A DNA stretch of 64,000 nucleotides from Buxus sempervirens (lineage: Eukaryota; Streptophyta; Magnoliopsida; Buxales; Buxaceae), in assembly GCA_947561395.2 (NCBI GenBank), contig OX387182.1, positions 5,380,595 through 5,444,594 of the forward strand, written 5' to 3'. A program made the translations under genes and the position numbers. How positions within the stretch are numbered: the first letter of the stretch is position 1; every line of letters begins with the position of its first letter. Positions 48,654 through 58,221 of the stretch are shown here, piece by piece. Below the pieces are notes generated by a model. That model did not search any database. It saw nothing but the letters and a program-made list of their open reading frames with translations, and was not told where the DNA came from.

Positions 48654-51024
48654 CTATGACGCGAGAAATGGAATGATCATGGTCATGAATGTGTCATAGG
48701 TAAGTGTTGCTGACCCAGTGTAGCGTGGGTCCTTCTCCTTGAACTTTTCGGTCAAACCCTGCAACAGAAAAACATAAGTAGATATGTAACAATGGAAAAA
48801 AAAAATTGTCCAAGAAGAATTCATTTATAGGAATCACCTTTAATCAGCCCCATATGTGTTCATGAATGAAAACATCTCTTTAAGAACACACATCCATACA
48901 GATATTTAATTACTGATAGAGATTAATGTGTATTTTGACCAGTATTGTTTTTAACCAACTGAACCTCATATTTCTTAATCTGCTATATTTCTTCCTATTC
49001 TTGAATTCCTCATTAATTTTTTTTAGTTTCAGGAATTTTATTAGGTTCATCAAACCCGTATATGTTGGTGATTACATGCTACTGGTAAGAGACAAACGGC
49101 GTAATAAACTCAGATAGAGAATGGTTCCACAACCCTTGGTCCAAACACCCAAGTCAACTTTTTCAGACTTTAGCTGTCATGGACAAAAAATTATTTCTGG
49201 GAAAATTTCCAGGAGAAGAAGAAAACCAGGTGACATCAGGATCAAATTAGACACACCAGGTTGATACGTAGCATTGGTGCAGGGTACACCCAAACTTATT
49301 CAGGGATGACCCCGGGTCAAGCTGTTTAATCAGATAGTCTGTTAGGGGTTTCAAAGCACCAGAGACAAGAGAAAACAGGCAATATAAGCCTGCAGATTCA
49401 AGAGAGCATAATTCATAAAACTTGGAGAATCACCTTTACTATCATTCCGCACCTGAAAATCCAACAACATACAATATCAGAAATACAGTCAAGTGCAGTT
49501 ACATGGATTACAATAATTCTTTCCTGAAGGGGAAAATATATTATATACTTACTCGACAAAGCTGTCAAAATTGAGTTCACCCCTCCGGCCACTTCCACCT
49601 TCATATTTAGAAATCAAAACTTGAAGAACTGATGGTGGGACTGCATATCCAAGACTGTAGAGAGCATCTCTTAGCTCCATTGAATCAATCTTCCCACTCC
49701 GATCTCCATCAAATCTTTCGAAAACGGTCTACAAGCACAAAAATAGAAATAGATTTCAAACACACTATGGACTCCTGACAGTTTACCTGTAGTTCTAAGA
49801 AGGGAGAACTACTTGATAAGAATCTGTTTAATGAACAAATAAAAAATCCCACATCCCCATAATGGTGCCTACCTAAAAAAGAACCAAGTGAAAATTTTCA
49901 TCATTCTTGAGCCAAATGAACTAATTTCCACAGGCCTCCAAATGTTTCCTCTTTCAAAACAATCAAATTAGTGAAGGACTTAATACCCAAATAAAATAGC
50001 ATTACACTTTTCTTCGTTTTTTTTTTTTTGCCAGCATTTCATGTATGTAGTTGCATGTGTAACGAAAAAAAGTTCAGAAAATGCTTATCACTTATGTCCA
50101 GAAATGTTACCATCAGAACACTTTGCCCTCAAAAATGCTTATCACTTATGTCCAAAAATGTTACAATCAGAACATTTTGGCATTATAATTTGTAAGAATC
50201 ACCAGGCCATCGATATTGCATTATATGAAACATCACTTACACGCCAATGTCCAATACAATTCCAAAGTGCAGCAAACTCATTAGGTCCTGTGACATGACA
50301 AGAGTAGACATCAATAGCTAGAAATAACGTCAAACACAAAGGAAAATAGCAGAACCGTTCAAAGAACCAAACAAACACAAAAAAATCAAGCCAACAGTCT
50401 ATATCAAACTGAGTGTTTATTTCCCCTTCTTTTTCATCAGATCCATATTAGCTGGAACTTAAAGGGAATTCAAGGCAAAATGCAATTAAAATAAATCCGG
50501 TTTATGGCATGACCCTCTTGTTTTTAATCAAATTCACGACAGGAAAAATCAGTTAAATCAAATTCATTTAAAATTCAAAATCCCCAAATGAAATTAAAGA
50601 AATTAAAAGTACAGGAAAACACACCAATCTTCAAAAAGCCACTAGGATTCCTGAAGAGAAACATGAGCAATCGAATAGTCCGAAGGCTAAACTTCTGATA
50701 GCTCGAAGAAAGAGCCTCCTGCAACTCCAATTCGTCTATAAACCCACTCCGATCCCTATCGACCATCTGAAAGCTTCGAATGATCTCCGGGTGCGTACCC
50801 GGCGGGAAATATCCACCATTGCTGGGAACCGAAGAGTGCCCATAAGAAGACGTCGACTGACCGTATTTGGTTCCCGGAGGAGGGTGCCCGCCGGCATGCT
50901 GTGAAGAGAAGAATCCCGGCCCCTGGTGTAGAGGATTAGATAGGGGTTTCTCCTGATCGTACGAATCGGGCAGAACAGGTGCAGAGGGCGCGTAAGATTG
51001 CGAGCTGTGCTTGTAGGAATCCAT
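48654..51024 (-). CDS. Penta-EF-hand calcium-binding protein (CML49/50-like)
   Basis: Five exons on the minus strand, 51024-50625, 50287-50241, 49728-49553, 49452-49434 and 48758-48654, join in frame to 248 residues. A 19-base micro-exon encodes part of ECGMIVK. The N-terminal ~75 residues are Gly/Pro/Ser/Tyr-rich and disordered, as in ALG-2 and peflin. EF-hand 1 loop is DRDRSGFIDELE (89-100). The second loop (around NPSGFLKIGPNE) is degenerate. EF-hand 3 loop is DGDRSGKIDSME (156-167). Two complete calcium-binding loops plus degenerate hands and the C-terminal TLTYDTFMTMIIPF fit the plant PEF proteins annotated as CML49/CML50. These are calcium sensors that associate with membranes or partners on calcium binding. 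All splice sites are GT-AG. The ATG is the first in frame with good downstream family match; a further upstream ATG (51120) lacks homologous sequence. Confidence 0.93.
50077..50182. repeat. ~54 bp tandem duplication in intron 2
   Basis: AAAATGCTTATCACTTATGT and the following ~34 bases occur twice (from about 50077 and 50131) with few differences. It lies inside intron 2 of the penta-EF-hand gene, 60 bases from exon 2. Confidence 0.8.
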
Positions 51025-51589
51025 TAATGGCAAAAGGATCGTTTTGCTTATAAAGAATTCATAACACCCGGAGACGACAACAAGAAAAAGGGTTTCTGAG
51101 AGCCCAAAAAACACGAACATTAAGTGAACAGTTATCGCTTTCGTTCACCTAATTAGCCGTAACTACTCTCCACAATGGCGAAGATCATCGCATTTTCAAC
51201 GCTCACAAGGAACCGTAGCTATCTGACGTAATGCACTTTCAATTAAATCAAGCACAGTTTCAAATAAAATGAGCGCTCAAGTAAGCTGAAAAATGGCACC
51301 TAAAAGTGACTGCATTTTGTTGGATTGTGCAGCTTTTATTTATAATATTATTTGCAGCATATATAGGATGCCGCTTACTTATTATTCATCCATTTTTGTA
51401 GGTTTTATTTTTTTTTATGTAAAACCCACATTGAACAACACTACTTTAAAGAAAATAAAAATGTAGATAAGGGCTCGCATTTTGTTACAAATCAAGGATT
51501 ACAGAGGGCTTTCATACAATAAGCCAAAAGATAAAAGAAACTTAGAGAAAAATACTTGTATTTAACTCTCTATCATCTATCATCTTTTA

Positions 51590-52050
51590 TTTGTAACAGT
51601 AGTATAGAGCCAAGTTTGGGGTTCCAGCCCCTGATGAACATGCTGTGCGGTTTTAGTACGTTTGTTCCTGGCTTACAGTGCACAAGTGTTATGTGTGTGT
51701 GTTTGGGGGTTGGAGGGGAGGCGTGTGGTTTAATCCTCATATTGCACAGTGCGATTGTAGTAGGTGTAACATTCGCATATAGTTCACAGGTGCAAAGAGG
51801 GACCTTGGAAAGGCTGTGGGTTTGAGTCCCGTAAAGCAGATTTAAGGCATGTTTTTGTTGACAAGCATTGGCCTGCAGTTTGCCCCTGGTTGACAAGTGT
51901 TTGCTTGCGATCGTAAGTGCTGGATGGGAGTATTGTTGGAGGTGTTGGGCTAATGTCCAACATCCTACTATGGCATAAGGAAATAAGTTGCGCTCTAATC
52001 AATAATTTAAGTTATTGGTCCAGTGAAAAGTGCTTGTTCCTAACACATTT
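51590..52050. mobile_element. Possible LTR-element remnant (fossil)
   Basis: A purine-rich GGATGGGAGTA at ~51922 is followed by TGTTGGAGGTGTTGGGC...GTTCCTAACA (to ~52044), which looks like a short LTR next to a polypurine tract. The preceding DNA is GT-rich and non-coding. No partner LTR is seen. Broken fossil. Confidence 0.3.
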
Positions 52051-52880
52051 TAGTAATATTTTTTGGCACATTCATTAAGGGACAGCTTCTTATTACGTAT
52101 ACTATGATAGGCAACTACATTAACGTAAGACTTTTTTACTGTTAGAGGTTTTTTTTATGGGATATATACCTAGGTAGTTATTTGATATCATAAAAGTTTT
52201 CCAATGGGTAGTTTTATCAGATCGATGGAGGAATTATTAGAGAAATTTCAAAGGATTATTTTTTTACTAACTAAAAAAGCTGGTCATGATATTGAAATAT
52301 TGGGCGCATGGAGTTCACTTGATAATAGTATATATGTGTGTATATCATGATGACCCATGCCAGCTGATTCTAATAGCTTTCTTAGTAGAGTCCCCAAAAG
52401 CATGCATGAGAAATCTCCTTGATAAAAATAGGTTTTCCCTGAGAAAAGTCCAAACTTAAAAATATTTATATACTTGTACACCCCAAAAAAACTAAAAAAA
52501 ATCCTAACCTATGGTTAATTAAATATAAATTTTCCTGTTTATTCACCTCTTTCAACTTTTCTTGTTTCTTGTCATGCTAAAATTGGTATTTGGATTTTGG
52601 AAGTTTCCCATTCCACTCCATCAATTCTGAAACCATTTTCCATACATAGACAGATAATTTTATAAACAGATAAGGTCAATTTGCTCCATGAGATTTTAAG
52701 GAAAAACAGTTAAATTTAGCTGAATCCTCTCTATGTTTAGCCCAAAGATGGTGAGCTCAACAAAATTCACCACAATTTAAGCCATACAATTTTCTTCCTG
52801 TAAATAAAAGCATTCCCATTTCACCAACGTCTCTTGTTGATACAAAGAAAGATCCGAAGGTTTCTTTCAAGATACCAGCA

Positions 52881-54465
52881 ATGGCTGCCAGAATTGCAGT
52901 TTTCTTCATTGGAATTGCTTTACTTCTGACCACCATTGCTGCCCATTATGGTAATATAAACCACATATTTCTTATTGCTTCTTCCTTTTTTCCTTATGGA
53001 ATCTGTTATCATGGTTTTTCTTTTTCTTTTTCCTTTCATCCTTCTCAGATAATGAAGTAATCCAATTCAGTTACAGTGGTGCAACCGGTCCCAACAAATG
53101 GGGCAGCCTGAATCCGCGTTTCGCCGCTTGCTCGAATGGGAAACTTCAATCTCCAGTAGACATTGTGAAGAAAGAAACAGTTTACAATTCAAAATTGAAA
53201 CCTTTAATCAGAGATTACTATCCTTCTAATGCTACATTGGTTAATACTGGGTTTAGTGTTGAGGTAAGCTCTCTTCTTCTTTGGACAAACACATCTATAA
53301 ATGTGTATATATACAACAGCACACCCAAATGTTTGTGTGCGCGTGTATATATATATGTGTGTGTACATATATGATACAAAAACATGAAAATTTTAAAAAA
53401 TAAAGGAACAAATAAATACAATGACTACAATATTTATAAGGATTTCTTCCTGTATCAGCTATTAATACGGCGTATTCAAAATCATTTAAGGGTTTAATGA
53501 TCATTTTTGCAGCTGAGATTTGAGAAAAGTGGTGGAGTTTTAGTTGCAGAAGGCAGGAATTACACCCTGAAACAAGTATATTGGCATATCCCATCTGAGC
53601 ACAGAATCAATGGAGAACAGTAAGTCCTCTTCATCACCCCAGTTCAAACTATTTCTCAAAATTAGTTAAACTGGTGATGATTTTTGAATTTTCAACTTAA
53701 GCACTTTAGAAAACATTTTTTTTCGCATTAATTTGATAATTACAGATATCCTGTGGAGCTTCAATTAGTCCACATGGCTAATGACCGTAGCATATCAGTG
53801 GTAGCAGTCCTCTACCAGTATGGCGATCCCAGCCCATTTGTATCTCAGGTACATAACCATACTTAAATTATAACTGATTTTGGCTGTGTTTGGTAATGCT
53901 TTTTTACTTTTGCTTTTTAAAACAATAAGCATGTTTGAACAATAAATGCTTTTGCTTCTCATGATGAACCAAAATGTAATATAACTGCTTTTCTTGAGAA
54001 GCAAAAGCACTTGCTGATGAAACATGCTTATTGCTACAAAAAGCTAGAAAAAAAAAAAGCAATGACAAACGCAGCCTGTGTCTCGCCCTCTACTTGTACT
54101 CATGAATCATATACACATATAAGGCTAATACACGAGATTATTTGCAGATAGAGGAACAGTTGCAGGAATTGGCGAAGGAGTCATGTGGGGAAGACGAAGA
54201 GGCTCAAATACCAGTCAAGATCTTGAAAACTAAGTACATAGAGCGTAAAACTCGCAAGTACTTCAGATACGTTGGCTCCATTACAACCCCTCCATGCAGT
54301 GAGAATGTCACCTGGAACATCCTTGGGAAGGTCAGAAGCATATCAAAGGAGCAGGTGGCTGCTCTAAAAGCTCCATTAGACTGGGCATATCAAAACAATT
54401 CCAGACCCTCACAGCCATTAAATGGGAGAAAAATTGAGTTATATGATGAGCTGTGGAATCACTAA
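52881..54465 (+). CDS. Alpha-carbonic-anhydrase-like protein, probably non-catalytic
   Basis: Five exons, 52881-52950, 53049-53263, 53513-53619, 53746-53848 and 54148-54465, join in frame to 270 residues. Residues 1-22 are a signal peptide (RIAVFFIGIALLLTTIA), so the protein is secreted or apoplastic. The alpha-CA fold is clear: KWGSLNPRFAAC, GKLQSPVDI, WHIPSEH, SITTPPCSENVTW. However, by alignment to human CA II, zinc ligand His94 is Tyr118 (QVYWH), His119 is Gln137 (VELQLVH) and the proton-shuttle His64 is Phe92 (NTGFSV). Only His96 (H120) is kept. Family knowledge says such proteins lack zinc hydrase activity, like vertebrate CARPs. Plant relatives include nectarin-3 and dioscorin. The reading frame and all splice sites are intact, so the gene appears maintained rather than dead. 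Its role is unknown. Confidence 0.92.
53882..54076. mobile_element. MITE, 195 bp, in intron 4 of the CA-like gene
   Basis: Inverted ends GGCTGTGTTTGGTAATGC and GCAATGACAAACGCAGCC enclose AGCAAAAGCA/TGCTTTTGCTT subterminal inverted words. The style is of hAT-type plant MITEs (GGCTGCGTTTGG). The 8-base target duplication is not clear. Confidence 0.7.
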
Positions 54466-55225
54466 ACTCATAACCATATATATAAGCTGTGAAGATCAGC
54501 CAGTTCATAGTTTCATTCCATCCCCAGAAGCATGATCTGGGAAGATCAATATGTAATATTAGTAGTAAATGGGGGAGAGAGAGTAGTTTGTTGTTTTGTG
54601 TTGCTTGGTAAATGAAAAGAGTGTGGATGACATGGACAATATGTACTATATAAGATACAGATGAAGAGTGAATTTAAGTGGGTTTTGCTCAAACTCTGAG
54701 TTTGTGAAGTCCATTGTAATGGATCTTACTACAGGAATAAAACAGCTAGCTGGGAAGTATTTGTTTGTTCATTAATGATGTAGAACAATGAGCCTAATTG
54801 AATAAAATAGCAGCAGCTAATCTATTATGTTTGCTTTTGTTTTATGGATACCTTATTATTTATAAAATGGTATTTTCTTAATGTTTTGCTATTAGCTAGG
54901 GTTAGATAACTTAGAGTTCATGGTGTACTTGCATACTACATGCATATAGAAATTAATTGTGAGTAATTATTTAAGGGAGAAGCATTAGTGCTTAAAATTT
55001 TTAACGAGGACATTAAAATCGATGTTTTAAACTTTCAAAGAGATATAGTAAGAAACTAAATATCGCGCCAAAATCTCCCAGCTTTGCGTTATAGTAATAG
55101 ATTTTGAAAAAATAATAAATTATTTTAAAGAATACCGATCGATTAGATTCTTCTCGATAAAAATTAAGTTCAATGAATACGTATAACAAAAAAGGGGGAT
55201 ATAAATAATAAATTATGGTATTTTA
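54466..55225. other. 3' flank of the CA-like gene, AT-rich
   Basis: The 3' UTR probably runs to about 54750. No other gene or clear element is seen in the rest. Confidence 0.5.
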
Positions 55226-55562
55226 TTGTGGTAGCCGAGATTCAAACCTAATTGGTAGTGAAATTAGGAAGCAAATCGTCTACAATTTTTTACTGATTTG
55301 TTTCCTGCGTTTTAAATTGGATGCTTCCACAATGAGCATCCCACGGTAGTTTGCTTTTCAAGTGGATCCCATGTAAAACATTTAGAAAAAAGTGAAAAAC
55401 GCCTACCGTAGGATGCTCCACGTGGAAGCATCGCACTTCAAAAGTAGGAAACAATTCAGTATAAAATTGTAGATGATTTCATTGCATGAAATTACAACAA
55501 TTTTACACAACTTCAAAGCAAAGTGGAATCGGACCAAATTACTTTCGAAGTCTCTACCACTC
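55226..55562. repeat. Diverged foldback repeat, ~337 bp
   Basis: Left (from GTGGTAGCCGAGATTCAAAC, 55229) and right (to GAAGTCTCTACCAC, 55560) arms of about 145 bases are imperfect inverted repeats. The best pairing is GATGCTTCCACnnnGAGCATCC(C/T)ACGGTAG. This suggests an old foldback MITE. It ends about 155 bases from the tRNA gene. Confidence 0.65.
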
Positions 55563-55716
55563 AAACCGTGAAATTTGAAACCATTTCAACATTGTGCAGT
55601 TGTTAAGAACGATCCTCGACCGCTTGATGGACAACAAGATCAACGCTGTAAATCAGTGCGCTCAAAAAAACAAATCCTTTACCTAATAAAGTTTTAGTCA
55701 AAACGCACAGGTTTTA

Positions 55717-55788
55717 AGGGCCCAACCGGGATCGAACCGGTGACCTCTTGATCTGCAGTCAAATGCTCTACCACTGAGCTATGGACCC
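55717..55788 (-). tRNA. tRNA-Cys(GCA): tRNA-Cys (anticodon GCA)
   Basis: The 72-base minus-strand sequence folds into a full cloverleaf. The acceptor stem is GGGTCCA/TGGGCCC with one G-U pair. The A box is TAGCTCAGTGGTAGAGC, the anticodon loop CTGCAGA has anticodon GCA, and the T arm is ACCGG-TTCGATC-CCGGT, ending in discriminator U. U73 and GCA are cysteine identity elements. CCA is not encoded, as in nuclear genes. No intron. Confidence 0.96.
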
Positions 55789-56422
55789 CTTTGATGACTG
55801 TTGTTATAAAGAAAATTTATTTGAAATAATATTTAGGCTCTGTTCGTTTCTTGGGCTGTTCCGGCTTTTTTTTTTTCCCAATTATAACCCTACTCAACTA
55901 AAACAATCCAAAACTAGAACCACCCTACCACTCTCTCCACATTCAAATTTAAACCTCTACTTATATACTACAATTAAAGGTGAAGACGTGCAGTATGTAC
56001 GTGCCACCACTAATTTCTTGAGAAAAGAAGAATTTGTCTATCTTCAATCAAACTTTTCGAAATAACAAGAATGAAGCTATTTTGGCCCTAAAAATTTTGA
56101 AAGACAAAGATTCTATGCATAGGATGCCACGGTTGCCACCCACAGTTCATGTTGTCACAAGAAAAAAAAAATGATAGATCATGGGACAAAAACAAAAGGG
56201 ATGCCCCATTTATCAAGAATGGGGCCCAAATCACAATCCCAAACCTAAAAGAAAACAAAAGCCAATAGATTTCCGACCGTTGGGGCCCTCAAGTGACCGT
56301 TGTAGACTGCTGTCCTTTAGACAGCACAACCGTTACAGATTCAAAAAAATCCAAACTGCCCTTCACTCCCCACTTTGAGAAGAAAGCGACCCAAGAAACT
56401 GAAGCGAAGACTCCACAGATCG
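55789..56422. other. Spacer between tRNA-Cys and glutaredoxin-domain gene
   Basis: GGCTCTGTTCGTTTCTTGGGC near 55837 resembles one end of a plant MITE, but the other end is not seen. The right part should hold the promoter and leader of the downstream gene. Confidence 0.4.
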
Positions 56423-57643
56423 ATGGGCTGCGTTTCATCCAAATTGTTCAGGAAGGACTATAATCAGGAGATCCTCTTTGGCAATGGAGATTACGCGAAC
56501 CACGTCGTCTCTCTCACTTCCAGCACTTATGGGGCTCTGAAACTCGACCAAGAACCGAAGAGGGATTCGGTCAGTGAAGGAAAGAGATCCCCTCTTTCGG
56601 CTAATGTTGTTCCCAAATTTAAGAGAAAGGTCTTAGAAGAACCAGAGATCATCAATGCGTGGGAACTCATGCAGGATCTTGAAGAGGAAATGCAAATACC
56701 CATTTCGGTTCAAGCCAAGAAGAGCCCCATATTTCATGTAATTCAACGTGGGGTTGCAGAGATGGAGTCAAGAAGTCCTTCGAAGTTCTTCAATCAGATC
56801 AACTCTCCGAAGAAGCAGAAGAAATTTGCAGGGAAGGAGAACAAGCAGCACAGATTGAGCAGCGGATCTGACGTCAATGAAAGAAGGATCGAGTCTAATC
56901 CGAAAGAGACATTGAAGCCTTTTAGTTCGTTGGAGAATATACAGAAGGAGAAAATCACACCCCATCTGAGAACACCGCTGAAAAACAGCAATCCAGTTCA
57001 TCTGAAAATCGATAGCTTCAGAAATAATTCCTGTAGGAGTAATTTCAGTCCCATTTTCGATCCGGAGCTTGTTGCGTTCTTTGAAAGAGAACTCTCTGAA
57101 GAGGGAGAACAGATCAAAAAGATGGTTTCTACCACACCCAGAATCCTTAATTCTTCAGAAACAATGCTTGATTTGTTCGAGATGAAGTGCCCACCGGGCG
57201 GCGAAAATGCGGTTGTTATCTACACAACCACATTGAGAGGGATCAGGAAGACCTTTGAAGACTGCAACAGGGTTCGGTCAGTCATAGAATCTCATCACAT
57301 TCAGATGTTTGAGAGAGACATTTCAATGGATTCTGGGTTTAGAGAGGAATTGAGGGTGCTAATGGGGACTAAAGATGTGAGAGTTCCTCTGGTGTTTGTG
57401 AAGGGGAGGTTGATTGGGGGAGCTGATGAAGTGATGAGGATGGAGGAAGAGGGAAAATTGGGGTTTCTTTTCGACAAAATTCCAAAAGCCGCCGCTGTCT
57501 GTGAGGGGTGCAGTGGAGTGAGGTTTGTGATGTGCATGGACTGCAATGGGAGTTGTAAGGTCTTGGACAAGGATCAGAAGAAGATGATGAGATGTGGAGA
57601 ATGCAATGAGAATGGTTTGATCCATTGCCCTATGTGTTGCTAA
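56423..57643 (+). CDS. Glutaredoxin-like domain protein with Cys-rich C-terminus
   Basis: The 406-residue single-exon protein starts MGCVSSKLFRKD, giving a likely N-myristoylated Gly2 and palmitoylated Cys3; no other in-frame ATG lies upstream. Residues 12-250 are polar and basic, mostly disordered, with a conserved INAWELMQDLEEE helix at ~77-89. A glutaredoxin fold covers ~262-355 (VVIYTTTLRGIRKTFEDC, RVPLVFVKGRLIGGADE with cis-Pro322). The CPYC/CxxS active site is replaced by TLRGIRKT, so classic redox activity is unlikely. The C-terminus has paired CxxC motifs (360/363, 371/374, 391/394, 402/405) resembling a DnaJ-type zinc finger. This architecture defines the plant At5g39865/At3g28850 family, whose role is poorly known. 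The membrane anchor suggests action at the plasma membrane. Confidence 0.93.
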   Translation: MGCVSSKLFRKDYNQEILFGNGDYANHVVSLTSSTYGALKLDQEPKRDSVSEGKRSPLSANVVPKFKRKVLEEPEIINAWELMQDLEEEMQIPISVQAKKSPIFHVIQRGVAEMESRSPSKFFNQINSPKKQKKFAGKENKQHRLSSGSDVNERRIESNPKETLKPFSSLENIQKEKITPHLRTPLKNSNPVHLKIDSFRNNSCRSNFSPIFDPELVAFFERELSEEGEQIKKMVSTTPRILNSSETMLDLFEMKCPPGGENAVVIYTTTLRGIRKTFEDCNRVRSVIESHHIQMFERDISMDSGFREELRVLMGTKDVRVPLVFVKGRLIGGADEVMRMEEEGKLGFLFDKIPKAAAVCEGCSGVRFVMCMDCNGSCKVLDKDQKKMMRCGECNENGLIHCPMCC

Positions 57644-58212
57644 TTGTGTACTTAAGATGAGTATCAATTATCTAATTCCCACAAAAGAAACTTGAAATTT
57701 TCTTTGCTGTGGTACTTGGATTTGATTTGGATTTTTTATTTTAGTTTTTCTGCCCCTCTTTGATGGAGATGAGAATAATCTTCTGTGTGATTATTATTAC
57801 TTTTCATCATTTTGTTTGGATTGAAGAACTGATAAAAATGCTCATTTAGAAGGTATTGAAACTTGTGGGGTTCTAAAGCAGGTTAGATCCTCCTGTTATG
57901 TTCAGAAGTTTAATCCATGTATTATTTTCATTACTTTTAACTAATGTTCATTTAACTCTGCTCTCTGTCAGTGACTTTTCAATTGACTGCAAAAATTGTT
58001 CTTCAGTGATAACTCCATGTATCATATCTAAATTGGGCTCTTAGAATCCTTGGTTGATTCATTTGATCACAACCCCTTTCATTGTTTGATGGCTCAAAAT
58101 TTTTTTCAAGCGCTTAACTGCAATTAAGCTTCACACTGGTTCCCTATGACATATACAGGTCCGTGGGTTTTGACCTTTTTCCTTTTTTCCTTTCCCCTGT
58201 TCCAGTACAAAA
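57644..58212. other. 3' flank of the glutaredoxin-domain gene
   Basis: The 3' UTR is probably within the first ~250 bases. The rest is AT-rich, with no other feature seen. Confidence 0.5.
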
Positions 58213-58221
58213 GAAATAAGG

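Noticed and set aside
56375-56422. N-terminal extension of the glutaredoxin-domain ORF
   Set aside because: It begins at a TTG, not an ATG; the family start MGC lies at 56423.
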